Part shown: positions 25,362 to 34,083 of the stretch, in pieces | Layout of the letters: each line of letters opens with the position of its first letter | How positions within the stretch are numbered: position 1 is the first letter of the stretch | NCBI RefSeq assembly: GCF_900182615.1 | Contig: NZ_FXTE01000002.1 | Coordinates: 340,201-404,200, forward strand | DNA: 64,000 nucleotides | DNA from: Ruegeria faecimaris | Lineage (GTDB): Bacteria; Pseudomonadota; Alphaproteobacteria; Rhodobacterales; Rhodobacteraceae | Direction of reading: 5' to 3' | Made by a program: the position numbers and the translations under genes | The notes under the pieces: generated by a model | What the model saw: only the letters and a program-made list of their open reading frames with translations | The model's database searches: none | What the model was told of the DNA's origin: nothing

Positions 25362-26420
25362 ATGGAGAGACTCATCGATCTGTTGGGAGATTCTGGTGCC
25401 TTGGCATTTGCCGGAGTGCTCGTCGGTATCTTGTTCGGCGTGACGGCTCAGAAGTCTCACTTTTGTTTAAGAGCGTCGGCAGTCGAAGTCGCCGAAGGCG
25501 AGTTAGGTCCCCGCTTGGCGGTTTGGCTGATCGCCTTCACCACTGCGCTAGCCTTGGTGCAGGTGCTCATCGCGTTTGAGTGGCTAGACCTTTCCGAGAC
25601 ACGTGCAATCGCGTCGACAGGTAGCCTGAGCGGCGCGGTAATTGGTGGAGCGATGTTCGGCGCAGGCATGGTTCTGGCGCGTGGATGTGCATCTCGCCTT
25701 TTGGTATTAGCCTCCTGCGGTAATCTGCGCGCCCTGGTTACGGGATTGGTTTTGACCTTAGTGGCTCAAGCCGCCTATACCGGTGTTCTTAGTCCCGCCC
25801 GCGAGTTGCTGTCTGGTATCTGGGCTGTCCCAGGAGGCGCGCCGCGTGATCTTTCAGAAATACTTGGGCTCTCGCCAACGGTTTATACAGCAGTTGCAGC
25901 GTTGGGACTGGTGTCGGCCATTGTCTTTGCGTCCCACCGGAAAGTCGCGCCTATAAGGATCATAGCGGCCGCAGGAGTTGGCCTGGCTGTGGCGCTCGGC
26001 TGGTTGATAACATTTGCCATCGCGCAAGCATCTTTTGAAGTCGTGCCTGTGTCTTCAGTCACGTTTACCGGACCGGCCACGGACACACTAATGGCGTTGG
26101 TTGCAAGTCGAAACGTTGTGTTGTCCTTCGGTATCGGCCTTGTCCCAGGCGTAGTAATTGGCGCGGCAGGCTCAGCCTTGACTGCAGGGGAGTGGAGGAT
26201 CGAACGATTTGGCTCGGATACTCCGATGGAACGCTACCTCGTAGGGGCTGTTCTCATGGGGTTTGGGGCGATGCTGGCGGGAGGTTGCGCGGTGGGTGCC
26301 GGGCTTTCAGGAGGGTCCGCCCTGTCATTGACCGCATGGGTTGCCGTATTTTTCATGTGGGTTGGGGCGATCAGCACGCATAGACTATTGATGCTAATCC
26401 CTGTTCCGCAACATTCCTGA
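25362..26420 (+). CDS. second YeeE/YedE family sulfur transporter
   Basis: This integral membrane protein of about 352 residues is of the YeeE/YedE family. Conserved cysteine segments KSHFCLRAS, LARGCASRLLVLASCGNLRAL and LAGGCAVGAGLSGGS parallel those of the TsuA thiosulfate channel. It is clearly different in sequence from the homologue at 11540. It lies downstream of hemA on the same strand. It is convergent with the soxH-like gene, whose stop is two bases away. The ATG at 25362 is preferred to the TTG three bases earlier. Uptake of a sulfur compound is inferred. Confidence 0.87.
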   Translation: MERLIDLLGDSGALAFAGVLVGILFGVTAQKSHFCLRASAVEVAEGELGPRLAVWLIAFTTALALVQVLIAFEWLDLSETRAIASTGSLSGAVIGGAMFGAGMVLARGCASRLLVLASCGNLRALVTGLVLTLVAQAAYTGVLSPARELLSGIWAVPGGAPRDLSEILGLSPTVYTAVAALGLVSAIVFASHRKVAPIRIIAAAGVGLAVALGWLITFAIAQASFEVVPVSSVTFTGPATDTLMALVASRNVVLSFGIGLVPGVVIGAAGSALTAGEWRIERFGSDTPMERYLVGAVLMGFGAMLAGGCAVGAGLSGGSALSLTAWVAVFFMWVGAISTHRLLMLIPVPQHS

Positions 26421-26421
26421 G

Positions 26422-27366
26422 CTACTCGAACTCCATCTGTTCGAAAACGCGCCCTGCATTTTTCGTGGCCAGTTCTTCAAACGTGTCCAGGTTGGCGTAA
26501 GGTGACTGATCGACGTAGTAAGCCTCAGCCAGATCACCTCCTGCATCCATATGCTCTTGAATCTTGCCGCGCAGATATATCAGGTAGTCGCGTGTATAGC
26601 GGCGCACCTGATCCATGTTCGTAGGATGGCCGTGTCCCGGTATCACATAAGTAGCATCTAAAGCCTCGAATTCGGTGTCCCAAGTTTCAAGCCAATCCGC
26701 TGTATAGGTGTCTTGAAAGATTGGCAGCATGCGTTCGTGAAACGCCATGTCTCCCGCAATGACAAGGCTTTGGTTCGGCAACCAGATCGAGATATCGCCG
26801 GGACTATGGGCGGGGCCGAGGTACTTTGCCTCAATCCGGAATTCACCCATCTCAACCACGTATTCATCATCGAATGTCTCGGTTGGGCCGGCCAGGAATG
26901 TTCCGTCTGCCTTGTCCTGATTGTATCGCTGCATTCCCTGCAGAATTTGCGGGCCATATTCCTCGAATTCAGCCGCTGCTTCTGAATGTGCGATGATCGG
27001 AATGCCGAGTTCTGACCAGTAAGCGTTGCCGAGCATCGCGTGCCCCTGGCCATTCTCGTTGAAGACAAGTTTGACCGGCTGATCCGTGATGGCCTGAATT
27101 TCCTTGTGAAGCGCTTCGGCAAGGACATAGGCTGCACCGCCGTTTATGACGACCACACCTTCACCGGTTACAATGAAACTGAGATTGTTGTTGTGACCAG
27201 AGTTTTCATAGGTCGGTGGGGCGGTTGCGCCAATGGCGGAATAGACGCCAGGGAAATACTCGACCGGTTTGGAATACAGCACGCTTTGCGGATATTGGTC
27301 TGCAATTTCCTCGCTTGCCCAAGCTGGTGCGGCCAAGGCCAAGGCAATCGCAAGCGTTCGTATCAT
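26422..27366 (-). CDS. metallo-beta-lactamase-fold exported protein (SoxH-like), altered motif
   Basis: The 314-residue protein has a signal peptide (MIRTLAIALALAAPAWA) and a metallo-beta-lactamase fold, as SoxH of other clusters. The first metal motif HxHxDH is replaced by NENGQGH (about residues 103-109), so at least three ligands are lost. The later ligands are kept in LGPAHSPGD, VIAGDMAF and IPGHGHPT. It may bind one metal or none. It overlaps the upstream soxG-like gene by four bases. The role in sulfur oxidation is unknown. Confidence 0.8.
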   Translation of the reverse strand: MIRTLAIALALAAPAWASEEIADQYPQSVLYSKPVEYFPGVYSAIGATAPPTYENSGHNNNLSFIVTGEGVVVINGGAAYVLAEALHKEIQAITDQPVKLVFNENGQGHAMLGNAYWSELGIPIIAHSEAAAEFEEYGPQILQGMQRYNQDKADGTFLAGPTETFDDEYVVEMGEFRIEAKYLGPAHSPGDISIWLPNQSLVIAGDMAFHERMLPIFQDTYTADWLETWDTEFEALDATYVIPGHGHPTNMDQVRRYTRDYLIYLRGKIQEHMDAGGDLAEAYYVDQSPYANLDTFEELATKNAGRVFEQMEFE

Positions 27367-28289
27367 GTTGGTTCTCCAATGAACTTATACGCAGAGCCAG
27401 TTTTTTCGACCCGGCCGATTCCACCATTCGGCAGGTGGAAGCCAATTATCTTCATTTGCTCGCGAGAAATCTGATCTAGCAGCAAACTACGAGTTGCTGC
27501 AGCTGTCTGTGGATCCTGATCCGTACCACTGTGCCAATCAGGCCGTTCAAAAGCCACGTGTGGATTTCCCAACGCGTCGCCGACAATCATCACGGATTCA
27601 CTGCCGCTGCGGATTTCAAACGCCATGTGGCCGGGTGTGTGCCCAAAGCTTGCACGGGCGGCAATGTCTGGAAGGATCTCTTGTCCGTCGTCAAAGAACG
27701 CCACCTGATCCTCAATTTCTGCCATCCGGCGCTTCGCGCCTACAGCGAACGCAGCGCGATCTTCTCCTATCGAATCCACCGTTGAAGGGTTCCACCAATA
27801 ATCCCACTCTTTACGGCCAAAGTGATGCGTCGCGTTGGGGAAAAGCAGGTCGTCGAAGTCATCCAAAATGCCCCAGATGTGATCCGGGTGCGCATGGGTG
27901 AAAACCACGTGTGAAACGTCTTCGGGCGACAGGCCGATTGTTTCAACAGTTTCCAAAAGTTTGCCAGACGTGGGCATGAAATCCGGCCCAGCTCCGACAT
28001 CGAATAGCACCGTGTTTTTACCATCACGATAGAGCGCCACGTTGCACTCTGGCTCGTACTTGGTCGCGTCCACTCGATTGCGATTCAGAAGCTGCTCGAG
28101 TTCTTCTTTCGGCATGGACCCAAAGACCATTTCCGGTGGCAATGACAGGTACCCGTCTGATACGGTTGAAATCCGAGCTGAAGAGCCGAGTTGCAACTCG
28201 GCCCTTACGATCCTGGATTGAGTACCAAGCATCCCAAGGCAAGCGGCGCTGTACAAGAAAGTGCGGCGAGAAAATGTATTTCCATCCAT
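27363..28289 (-). CDS. metallo-beta-lactamase-fold hydrolase (SoxG-like)
   Basis: The protein of about 308 residues starts with a Tat-type signal (SRRTFLYSAACLGML). It has an intact zinc motif, THAHPDHIWG, followed by FGHTPGHMAFE and IVGDALGNPHV, so it is probably an active periplasmic zinc hydrolase. Genes of this type follow soxF in Paracoccus as soxG and soxH; the assignment here is by position and fold. The ATG at 28289 is preferred to a TTG two codons earlier. A near-match to the SoxR-type operator overlaps the start region. Confidence 0.8.
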   Translation of the reverse strand: MDGNTFSRRTFLYSAACLGMLGTQSRIVRAELQLGSSARISTVSDGYLSLPPEMVFGSMPKEELEQLLNRNRVDATKYEPECNVALYRDGKNTVLFDVGAGPDFMPTSGKLLETVETIGLSPEDVSHVVFTHAHPDHIWGILDDFDDLLFPNATHHFGRKEWDYWWNPSTVDSIGEDRAAFAVGAKRRMAEIEDQVAFFDDGQEILPDIAARASFGHTPGHMAFEIRSGSESVMIVGDALGNPHVAFERPDWHSGTDQDPQTAAATRSLLLDQISREQMKIIGFHLPNGGIGRVEKTGSAYKFIGEPT

Positions 28290-28293
28290 ACAC

Positions 28294-28309
28294 AATCAAT
28301 AAAATGAAT
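28294..28309 (-). promoter_or_regulatory. near-consensus SoxR/SqrR-type site before the soxGH-like pair
   Basis: On the plus strand the site reads AATC-N8-GAAT, one base from ATTC-N8-GAAT. It begins five bases before the soxG-like ATG. The position could block translation initiation or transcription of the minus-strand pair. It is weaker than the soxX site. Confidence 0.4.
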
Positions 28310-28408
28310 GTTATTATTTGTAAATGGAGAAAGAAAGGCTGTGTGTGCAAGGCTGCTTTCGTCCTGATACTAAGAAGTCTACTCAACTTCTTCGGTACCG
28401 GCGGGTAA

Positions 28409-28650
28409 GTCAGCGATTACACCGGTGCCTGGGCTCTGCTCAAAAGCATACCGAATGTGGGCTGGCTACTTGGTGATCGCGGCTATGATTCTGATTGGTT
28501 CCGAGACGCGTTAAAAGGCATGGGGATGCGCGCCTGTAAATGTTTGCATTCCGGAAATCAGCGGAGCGACGGAGGAGGAGCCCCTGAGAGCCTGCATCTC
28601 AACTCATGGAGCGAAATAGGACTGGCTGTGGTGTGTGGCGGCTTCCCGCT
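28409..28650 (+). pseudogene. IS5-family transposase remnant
   Basis: One reading frame holds YTGAWALLKSIPNVGWLLG followed by DRGYDSDWFRDALKGMGMR. This is the central DDE-region stretch of IS5-type transposases, including the second catalytic aspartate region (GDRGYD). The frame is closed by a stop at 28406 and degrades after residue 45 (the expected CIPGRK segment is out of frame). No N-terminus or intact C-terminus is seen. It lies between the soxG-like gene and tRNA-Met. Confidence 0.8.
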
Positions 28651-28783
28651 TTTTCGTGACGATTCCCAGTTCTTTTCGACCACAAAATTCGTCTGCTGTT
28701 ACCTAAAATGCCACCCAAACCATCTTTGCGGTACGTGAGAGCAACGCTGAGTTCACGTTTCTAACTGATATGTTATGGGAATT

Positions 28784-28860
28784 TGGTAGCGGAGGAGGGA
28801 CTTGAACCCCCGACACGCGGATTATGATTCCGCTGCTCTAACCAACTGAGCTACTCCGCC
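28784..28860 (-). tRNA. tRNA-Met (CAT)
   Basis: A 77-nt cloverleaf on the minus strand starts GGCGGAGTAGCTCAG, with anticodon loop ATCATAA (CAT) in a GCGGA/TCCGC stem. It has a T-loop GGTTCAAGTC and encoded CCA. It looks like the elongator type. The A of the anticodon loop and the G-U first acceptor pair do not suggest the initiator. An IS5 relic lies just beyond its 3' end. Confidence 0.95.
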
Positions 28861-28942
28861 ATGAGTGAATGGCGATTTAAGGGAGGGGTTGGGGAGGGTC
28901 AAGAGGGAAATGGCGCCTTTGTTGGGAATATTTTAGCTGGGA

Positions 28943-29917
28943 CTAATCCGAATTCGGCACAACCGTCGCCCTGGGTTCTGTATTTTGTACCACGCCGCGA
29001 ATGAAGTTGTTGCAGATGTCCGGGACTGTCAGGGGGATCATATGGCCCAGCCCTTCGATCTGTTCAAAACTCAGACCAAACGCCTGCATTGATTCACCGT
29101 GTTGCGTGGCTGACAAGAGCGCATCCTGTGCTCCAAACAATATGGAGCCAGGCACTTTCAGGTCGCCATAACGGGCGACTTGCGCCGGCATGCTCTGTTC
29201 AATCCCGATCACATCCTGTGAGGCGCTGATAAACGCGGATGGACGCATCCCCAAAGCGCCGCCGGCGCGGTCCAGAAAGTCTTGGGGCGCGGGTTCTGGC
29301 GCAAAAGCCGCGCTAAGGGTGTGCGGTGCGGTTTTTGCGGCCAGCGGGACGGCAATCGTGTTGCCGATCAGACTGCGCAGCCATTCTGTCCGGATTTCAA
29401 GCGGTTTGAACACGGCGGGCGGCCCGGGCATCGCCTGAGTAAGCGGAGCTAGCAGGGCCAGCGCTTTGATCTTGTCCGGGTAATCCAGCGCCATCGCCAG
29501 AGAAACCGCGCCACCCAGCGAATGGCCGACCAGAATTGGGTTGCTAACCCCCTTTGCCTCTAGAAATTCATGTATCATGCGGCCCTGTTCGGGCAACCGC
29601 CCAAGCTCTGCCGTCTCACGAGTTGAGTATCCGCAACCGGGGCGATCCACGGCAATGACGTGAAAATCCTCGGCCAGTTTATCCATCAAGGCGTAGGTGA
29701 AATGTTGCAACTGCCCGGCCAGCCCATGAATGAGCACAACCGTCTGATTGGAAGGGTCGCCCTTTTCCACATAGTGGATATTGCCGCCGCGCACGGGAAT
29801 GATAACCCCCGGTTGTGGGACACGCATCCGGCCGTCACGGGTCAGCTTGCGTGTCCAAAGATTCATCGCAACAAGAAACAGCGCAATGAACAGCGCAATA
29901 GTCAGGAAGATTGTCAT
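28943..29917 (-). CDS. alpha/beta hydrolase with N-terminal membrane segment
   Basis: The 324-residue protein has one hydrophobic N-terminal helix (IFLTIALFIALFLVAMNLW) and an alpha/beta hydrolase fold. The oxyanion-loop HGLAG follows VVLIHGL, the nucleophile elbow is GHSLGGA, and the late histidine is in GLGHMIPL. The substrate cannot be told. It stands 102 bases from the downstream end of the GcvT-fused dehydrogenase on the same strand, so it may or may not belong to that group. It could be anchored in the inner membrane facing either side. Confidence 0.85.
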   Translation of the reverse strand: MTIFLTIALFIALFLVAMNLWTRKLTRDGRMRVPQPGVIIPVRGGNIHYVEKGDPSNQTVVLIHGLAGQLQHFTYALMDKLAEDFHVIAVDRPGCGYSTRETAELGRLPEQGRMIHEFLEAKGVSNPILVGHSLGGAVSLAMALDYPDKIKALALLAPLTQAMPGPPAVFKPLEIRTEWLRSLIGNTIAVPLAAKTAPHTLSAAFAPEPAPQDFLDRAGGALGMRPSAFISASQDVIGIEQSMPAQVARYGDLKVPGSILFGAQDALLSATQHGESMQAFGLSFEQIEGLGHMIPLTVPDICNNFIRGVVQNTEPRATVVPNSD

Positions 29918-30019
29918 CAGCCTATCCTCTGGATGGAGCAGATCAGATTACTGACCGGATAGCGCCACAACCCGAAGGCAATGTCCACAGCTCGCTTAAA
30001 GGATCTAATGCGGACTGGG

Positions 30020-32440
30020 TTAGCCGCGCAAGATCGTCCCAGTTGGATCAAAGGGCGGTTCTTTCAGGATCGTTGCCCTATGCGGGCGCCCTAATACCAT
30101 GACCTCGACCCTATCGCCGGCCTCGGCACCCGAAACATAGCCCAAGGCCAGCGACATACCCACGGAATAGCCATAAGCGCCCGATGTCACCCGACCGATT
30201 CCGCGCCCGTCCATGAAAATGGGTTCGCCTCCGGTCGCGTCAGCGTTCGAAGCTGCGGTGTCGGCTTCGTCCAGATGCAGCAGGACAAGCTGCTCTCTGG
30301 CCGGAGAGGTCATGGCAGAATTGGCGGCATCTTTGTTTAGGAACGATTTGTCGAATTTGCACAACCGGTCCAAACCGACCTCGTGTGGCCAGTATTCGGG
30401 GCTGTATTCGCGCCCCCAAGACCCATAGCCCTTTTCGATCCTCAGCGACATCAGTGCGCGGCTGCCAACTGGGCCTGCGCCGAACTCTTTTCCGGTCTCG
30501 ATCAGCGCCTCATACAGGCGGAGCTGATCTTTCGCGGCGCAATGCACCTCCCAGCCCAGATCGCCGGTGAAGGAGACACGCAGCGCCAGGACCGCAATTC
30601 CGGCGATTTCGATCTGTTGCGAGCGCATGAAGGGGAAATCCTCGGGGCTGAGCGAGGTATTCGTAAGCCGTTGCAGGATTTCCCGCGATTTCGGGCCAGC
30701 CACGTTAAAGCCGCAAGTCTCTTCGGTGCGGCTTTCGAAACGGGTGCCATCGGGCAGAGGAACCTGTTTGAAGAACCGTTTGTGATAGCGCTCGGCCATG
30801 CCCGAGCCGATGATCCAGAATTCGTCGTCGGCCACGCGGGTCACGGTGAAATCGCCGGCAATACCTCCCCGTTTTGAGATCAGCGGGGTCAGGCAGGATC
30901 GACCAACCGATCTCGGCATGGAATTTGCGAATACGGCATTAAGCCAACCCTCGGCTCCCGGACCTTTGCAAACATATTTGGCAAAGTTTGAGATGTCGAT
31001 GATCCCGGCCCGATCGCGCAGCATCCGGCATTCCGCGCCCACCGGTTCCCACCAGTTCTGGCGTATGAATCCGTTGGTGTCCGTGGCGCCGGGCGCCTCT
31101 GCGAACCACAGCGGGTGTTCCCATCCGACATTCAGGCCAAAGACGGCACCCATGTCCTTTTGCCTGTCATAAATCGGGCGGGTCCGGGCAGGGCGTCCTG
31201 CGCTGCGTTCTTCATTTGGGAAGTGGATGGCAAAGCGGTGTGCGTACTGATCCTGCACGCGGGCCTTGGTGAAATCTTTGGTAGCCCATGTGTCGAACCG
31301 CGCCACGTCCCAGGCGAACATGTCGTATTGGGTTTCGCCTTCGATGATCCACTGCGCCGCCATCAGGCCCATGCCACCCGATTGCGAGAATCCCGGGATG
31401 ATGCCGTTGCAGCAGAAATAGCCGTCGACCTCGGGCACTGGTCCCATCAGAACGTTGGCATCCGGTGACCAGATCATCGGTCCGTTGATGACCCGTTTGA
31501 TCCCGGCGTCGCCCACGGCAGGTACGCGTTCGATGGCGTTCATCATATTCTCTTCGATCCGCTCCAGATCGTCGGGAAACAGATCATGGGCAAAATCCAG
31601 GGGTGTGCCGTCCTCGGCCCAGAATTTCATATCCTTTTCATAAGCCCCCACCAAAAGGCCCTGACCTTCCTGCCGCAAATAGTACTCGCCATCGCGGTCA
31701 CTGACCGAGGGCAGGCGGGTATCATGCGCCGCGACGTCAGCCATGGTTTCGGTGACGAAATACTGATGCTCGGTCGGTTGCAGGGGTAGCTCGATCCCGG
31801 CCAACATGGCAACTTCGCGGCCCCAAAGACCGGCGGCATTCACAACCCACGGCGTTTGGATGTCCCCCTTAGGGGTGCGTACGATCCAGGTGCCGTCTTC
31901 TTGCTGATCTGTCGCAGTGACCGGCGTAAAGCGGTGGATTTCGGCCCCACGCTGGCGCGCGCCGACAGCGTAGGCGTTGGTGACCCCCGAGGGATCAACA
32001 TTACCGCCATCAGGTTCGTACATGACACATCGGATGCCATCGTAATTGACCAGCGGGTTCAGACGCTGCGCCTCTTCGATGCTGATCTCATAGAAATTCA
32101 TCCCGTACAGCTTGGCCTTGGCGGCCTGCAGCCTCAGCTGGTGCTCGCGCTCTTCGGTTTGGGCCAGATATAACGAGCCGGGCTGGAACACGCCGCAGCT
32201 TTGGCCGGTTTCAGCCTCAAGCTCTTTGTACAGCTTCATCGTATAGTGTTGGATGCGGCTGATATTGGTGCTGTCATGCAGTCCGTGGATGTTCGCCGCC
32301 GCGTGCCAGGTCGAGCCGGATGTCAGTTCATCCCGTTCCAACAGCACCACGTCTGACCACCCCGATTTGGTCAGGTGATACAGGATCGAGCACCCAATCA
32401 CACCACCGCCGATTACCACTGCCTGTGCATTTGTCTTCAT
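30020..32440 (-). CDS. FAD-dependent dimethylglycine/sarcosine dehydrogenase-like protein with GcvT domain
   Basis: The protein has about 806 residues. An N-terminal DAO-type FAD domain shows VVIGGGVIGCSILYHL and ERDELTSGSTWHA; the histidine of STWHA fits the covalent FAD attachment of dimethylglycine dehydrogenases. A C-terminal GcvT/aminomethyltransferase domain starts near residue 430 and would take the released methyl to tetrahydrofolate. It demethylates an N-methylated amino acid, most likely dimethylglycine or sarcosine. The ATG at 32440 starts the FAD domain; an upstream start at 32518 is less likely. It follows the Rieske gene and a small ORF. Confidence 0.87.
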   Translation of the reverse strand: MKTNAQAVVIGGGVIGCSILYHLTKSGWSDVVLLERDELTSGSTWHAAANIHGLHDSTNISRIQHYTMKLYKELEAETGQSCGVFQPGSLYLAQTEEREHQLRLQAAKAKLYGMNFYEISIEEAQRLNPLVNYDGIRCVMYEPDGGNVDPSGVTNAYAVGARQRGAEIHRFTPVTATDQQEDGTWIVRTPKGDIQTPWVVNAAGLWGREVAMLAGIELPLQPTEHQYFVTETMADVAAHDTRLPSVSDRDGEYYLRQEGQGLLVGAYEKDMKFWAEDGTPLDFAHDLFPDDLERIEENMMNAIERVPAVGDAGIKRVINGPMIWSPDANVLMGPVPEVDGYFCCNGIIPGFSQSGGMGLMAAQWIIEGETQYDMFAWDVARFDTWATKDFTKARVQDQYAHRFAIHFPNEERSAGRPARTRPIYDRQKDMGAVFGLNVGWEHPLWFAEAPGATDTNGFIRQNWWEPVGAECRMLRDRAGIIDISNFAKYVCKGPGAEGWLNAVFANSMPRSVGRSCLTPLISKRGGIAGDFTVTRVADDEFWIIGSGMAERYHKRFFKQVPLPDGTRFESRTEETCGFNVAGPKSREILQRLTNTSLSPEDFPFMRSQQIEIAGIAVLALRVSFTGDLGWEVHCAAKDQLRLYEALIETGKEFGAGPVGSRALMSLRIEKGYGSWGREYSPEYWPHEVGLDRLCKFDKSFLNKDAANSAMTSPAREQLVLLHLDEADTAASNADATGGEPIFMDGRGIGRVTSGAYGYSVGMSLALGYVSGAEAGDRVEVMVLGRPHRATILKEPPFDPTGTILRG

Positions 32441-32565
32441 GAGTCTGTCATCCAAAATTTTGGTCTTGTCGTCATGTGTTACCAGTACTGAACCCAAGAC
32501 AACGGGTTTAAATTTCACGTGGGATTGAACAGATATAAACCAAGGTTAGTCTCCGATGCCCACCA

Positions 32566-32790
32566 CTATGCACGTCCATACTCGACCAGTCTGTGGTTCA
32601 ATTCATCTGTTTCAGAGGCCCCGGCTTCCAGGGCGAATATAAAGGCGTGGGTCAGGTAAAAACAGGCCGCGTCGATATCTTGCACCGCTTCGCATTCATC
32701 TGCTGCAATAGTGTAATAGCGGACCAACGCGGCAGGATCATCATGATCATGCGCCTCAAGTAGCAAGCGATCCAGTTCTGTTCTGTCCAT
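32566..32790 (-). CDS. small acidic protein between Rieske and dehydrogenase genes
   Basis: This 74-residue acidic protein is predicted to be all helix, with segments ELDRLLLEAHDHDD, ALVRYYTIAADECEAV and ACFYLTHAFIFALEAG resembling a TPR-like pair. It has no signal peptide. It lies 47 bases after the Rieske gene on the same strand, so it is likely cotranscribed. I recognise no family. It might assist the oxygenase, but that is only inference from position. Confidence 0.6.
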   Translation of the reverse strand: MDRTELDRLLLEAHDHDDPAALVRYYTIAADECEAVQDIDAACFYLTHAFIFALEAGASETDELNHRLVEYGRA

Positions 32791-32837
32791 CGGGTCTCCG
32801 TCGCGTCTGGCCAGTCGTGCGTGGCCAGACAGCTGGT

Positions 32838-33992
32838 TCAGTCGGCGCGACCGCTTTCAATCTGTGTCGCAACCCAGTGATGGAAATTATGGGTCGGACC
32901 ATCCATCACCGGAGAGAATCGACCGCCGTCGAACAACATTCCGTGCCGACCCTTTTGCATCCCTTCAACAACGAACACATCCTCTTCAAACACAGTTTTC
33001 CATTGCTGGGCGTTTGCCGCCCTCAGGCCATCATGTTCAGGTGTGTCTTCGATGCTTTTGGCATAATAAAGCTCGATATGTTCAACGGTATTTTCGTGAT
33101 CAACCGGTTCCAGGACAATGGCAAAGGCATGGTCACGCTGCACACCCAAAAGAACATTCGGATACACGGCCACATACTCTGCACCCTCATTCCATCGATC
33201 GCTGAGCCCGTCGAAATCGGCGAATGTGGTGCCGTCATGGTCAGTGAGTTGTCGATAGACAAGCGTGCCTTGACCGGAATAGTGCCCGCGCACTTCGATG
33301 TTATAGTGATCCTCAAGTCGCGAATAGCTGTTCAGGCCGGGATGCACCCAGGGCAGGTGATAGCTTTCGCAATAGTTCTCAACCGCCAGCTTCCAGTTGG
33401 TCTTGACCTCCAACTTGAACGAAGAGGCCTCACCGCCGTGATGTACTGGTTGATCAAACTCTTTCCAGCGTTCCAATAGGGCGGCGTGCGCCTCTTCGAA
33501 TTCGGGTGCATTGCCGTCCACATTCACAAAGACCACGTCCCGCCAGACATAAGAGCGAATACGGATCAGGCCCAGAGATTTGCGATCCACGTCCTCATGG
33601 GTGTTGTGACCGGCGCCGCCAACATGTGGCGTCGCACGCAGCTCTCCCTTCAGGCTGTAGCACCAGCTGTGATAGGGGCAACGGATCGCGCCACTTATCT
33701 TGCGAGGGGTATCGACAAGGATCATCCCGCGGTGACGGCAGGTATTTTGAAATACGCCAACCTCACCATCCCGATCCCGCACGATTAGTAAAGGCATGCC
33801 TAGGAAATCGACCGGCATGGCATCGCCTTCCTCGGGCACGTCTTTGCCAAAGCCGATCCCGGACCAGTTGGCGTACAAAACCGATCTACGCTCTTCGGCG
33901 AAAAGTGCCGGGTCGATATAGTGTTCGTTTGGCAGGCCGTTTGCGACATTCACATCGACCAGAACGGAAGACAGCGCAGTATGCTTGTTCAT
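32838..33992 (-). CDS. Rieske non-haem iron oxygenase alpha subunit (betaine demethylase type)
   Basis: The 384-residue protein has a Rieske [2Fe-2S] site with Cys85 and His87 in CRHRG and Cys105 and His108 in CPYHSW. The catalytic domain holds the iron ligands in NYCESYHLPWVHP and an aspartate in EEDVFVVEG. It resembles GbcA, which demethylates glycine betaine, and related carnitine or stachydrine oxygenases. With the dimethylglycine-dehydrogenase-like gene downstream it would form two demethylation steps. The reductase subunit is not seen in the window. The ATG at 33992 is the first after a GGAG-type site (CTCTCC on the plus strand). Confidence 0.87.
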   Translation of the reverse strand: MNKHTALSSVLVDVNVANGLPNEHYIDPALFAEERRSVLYANWSGIGFGKDVPEEGDAMPVDFLGMPLLIVRDRDGEVGVFQNTCRHRGMILVDTPRKISGAIRCPYHSWCYSLKGELRATPHVGGAGHNTHEDVDRKSLGLIRIRSYVWRDVVFVNVDGNAPEFEEAHAALLERWKEFDQPVHHGGEASSFKLEVKTNWKLAVENYCESYHLPWVHPGLNSYSRLEDHYNIEVRGHYSGQGTLVYRQLTDHDGTTFADFDGLSDRWNEGAEYVAVYPNVLLGVQRDHAFAIVLEPVDHENTVEHIELYYAKSIEDTPEHDGLRAANAQQWKTVFEEDVFVVEGMQKGRHGMLFDGGRFSPVMDGPTHNFHHWVATQIESGRAD

Positions 33993-34083
33993 CGGGCTCT
34001 CCTGCAGGTGTTGTTTGGTCTCTATTGGCGGATACGCTGGCATCCACTCAATATCAGAAAACCTCATCACAGGGTGATTTCAC

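Noticed and set aside
32817..33479. Plus-strand frame of 220 codons opposite the Rieske gene
   Set aside because: It mirrors the Rieske coding sequence, where the CRHRG/CPYHSW motifs prove the minus-strand frame.
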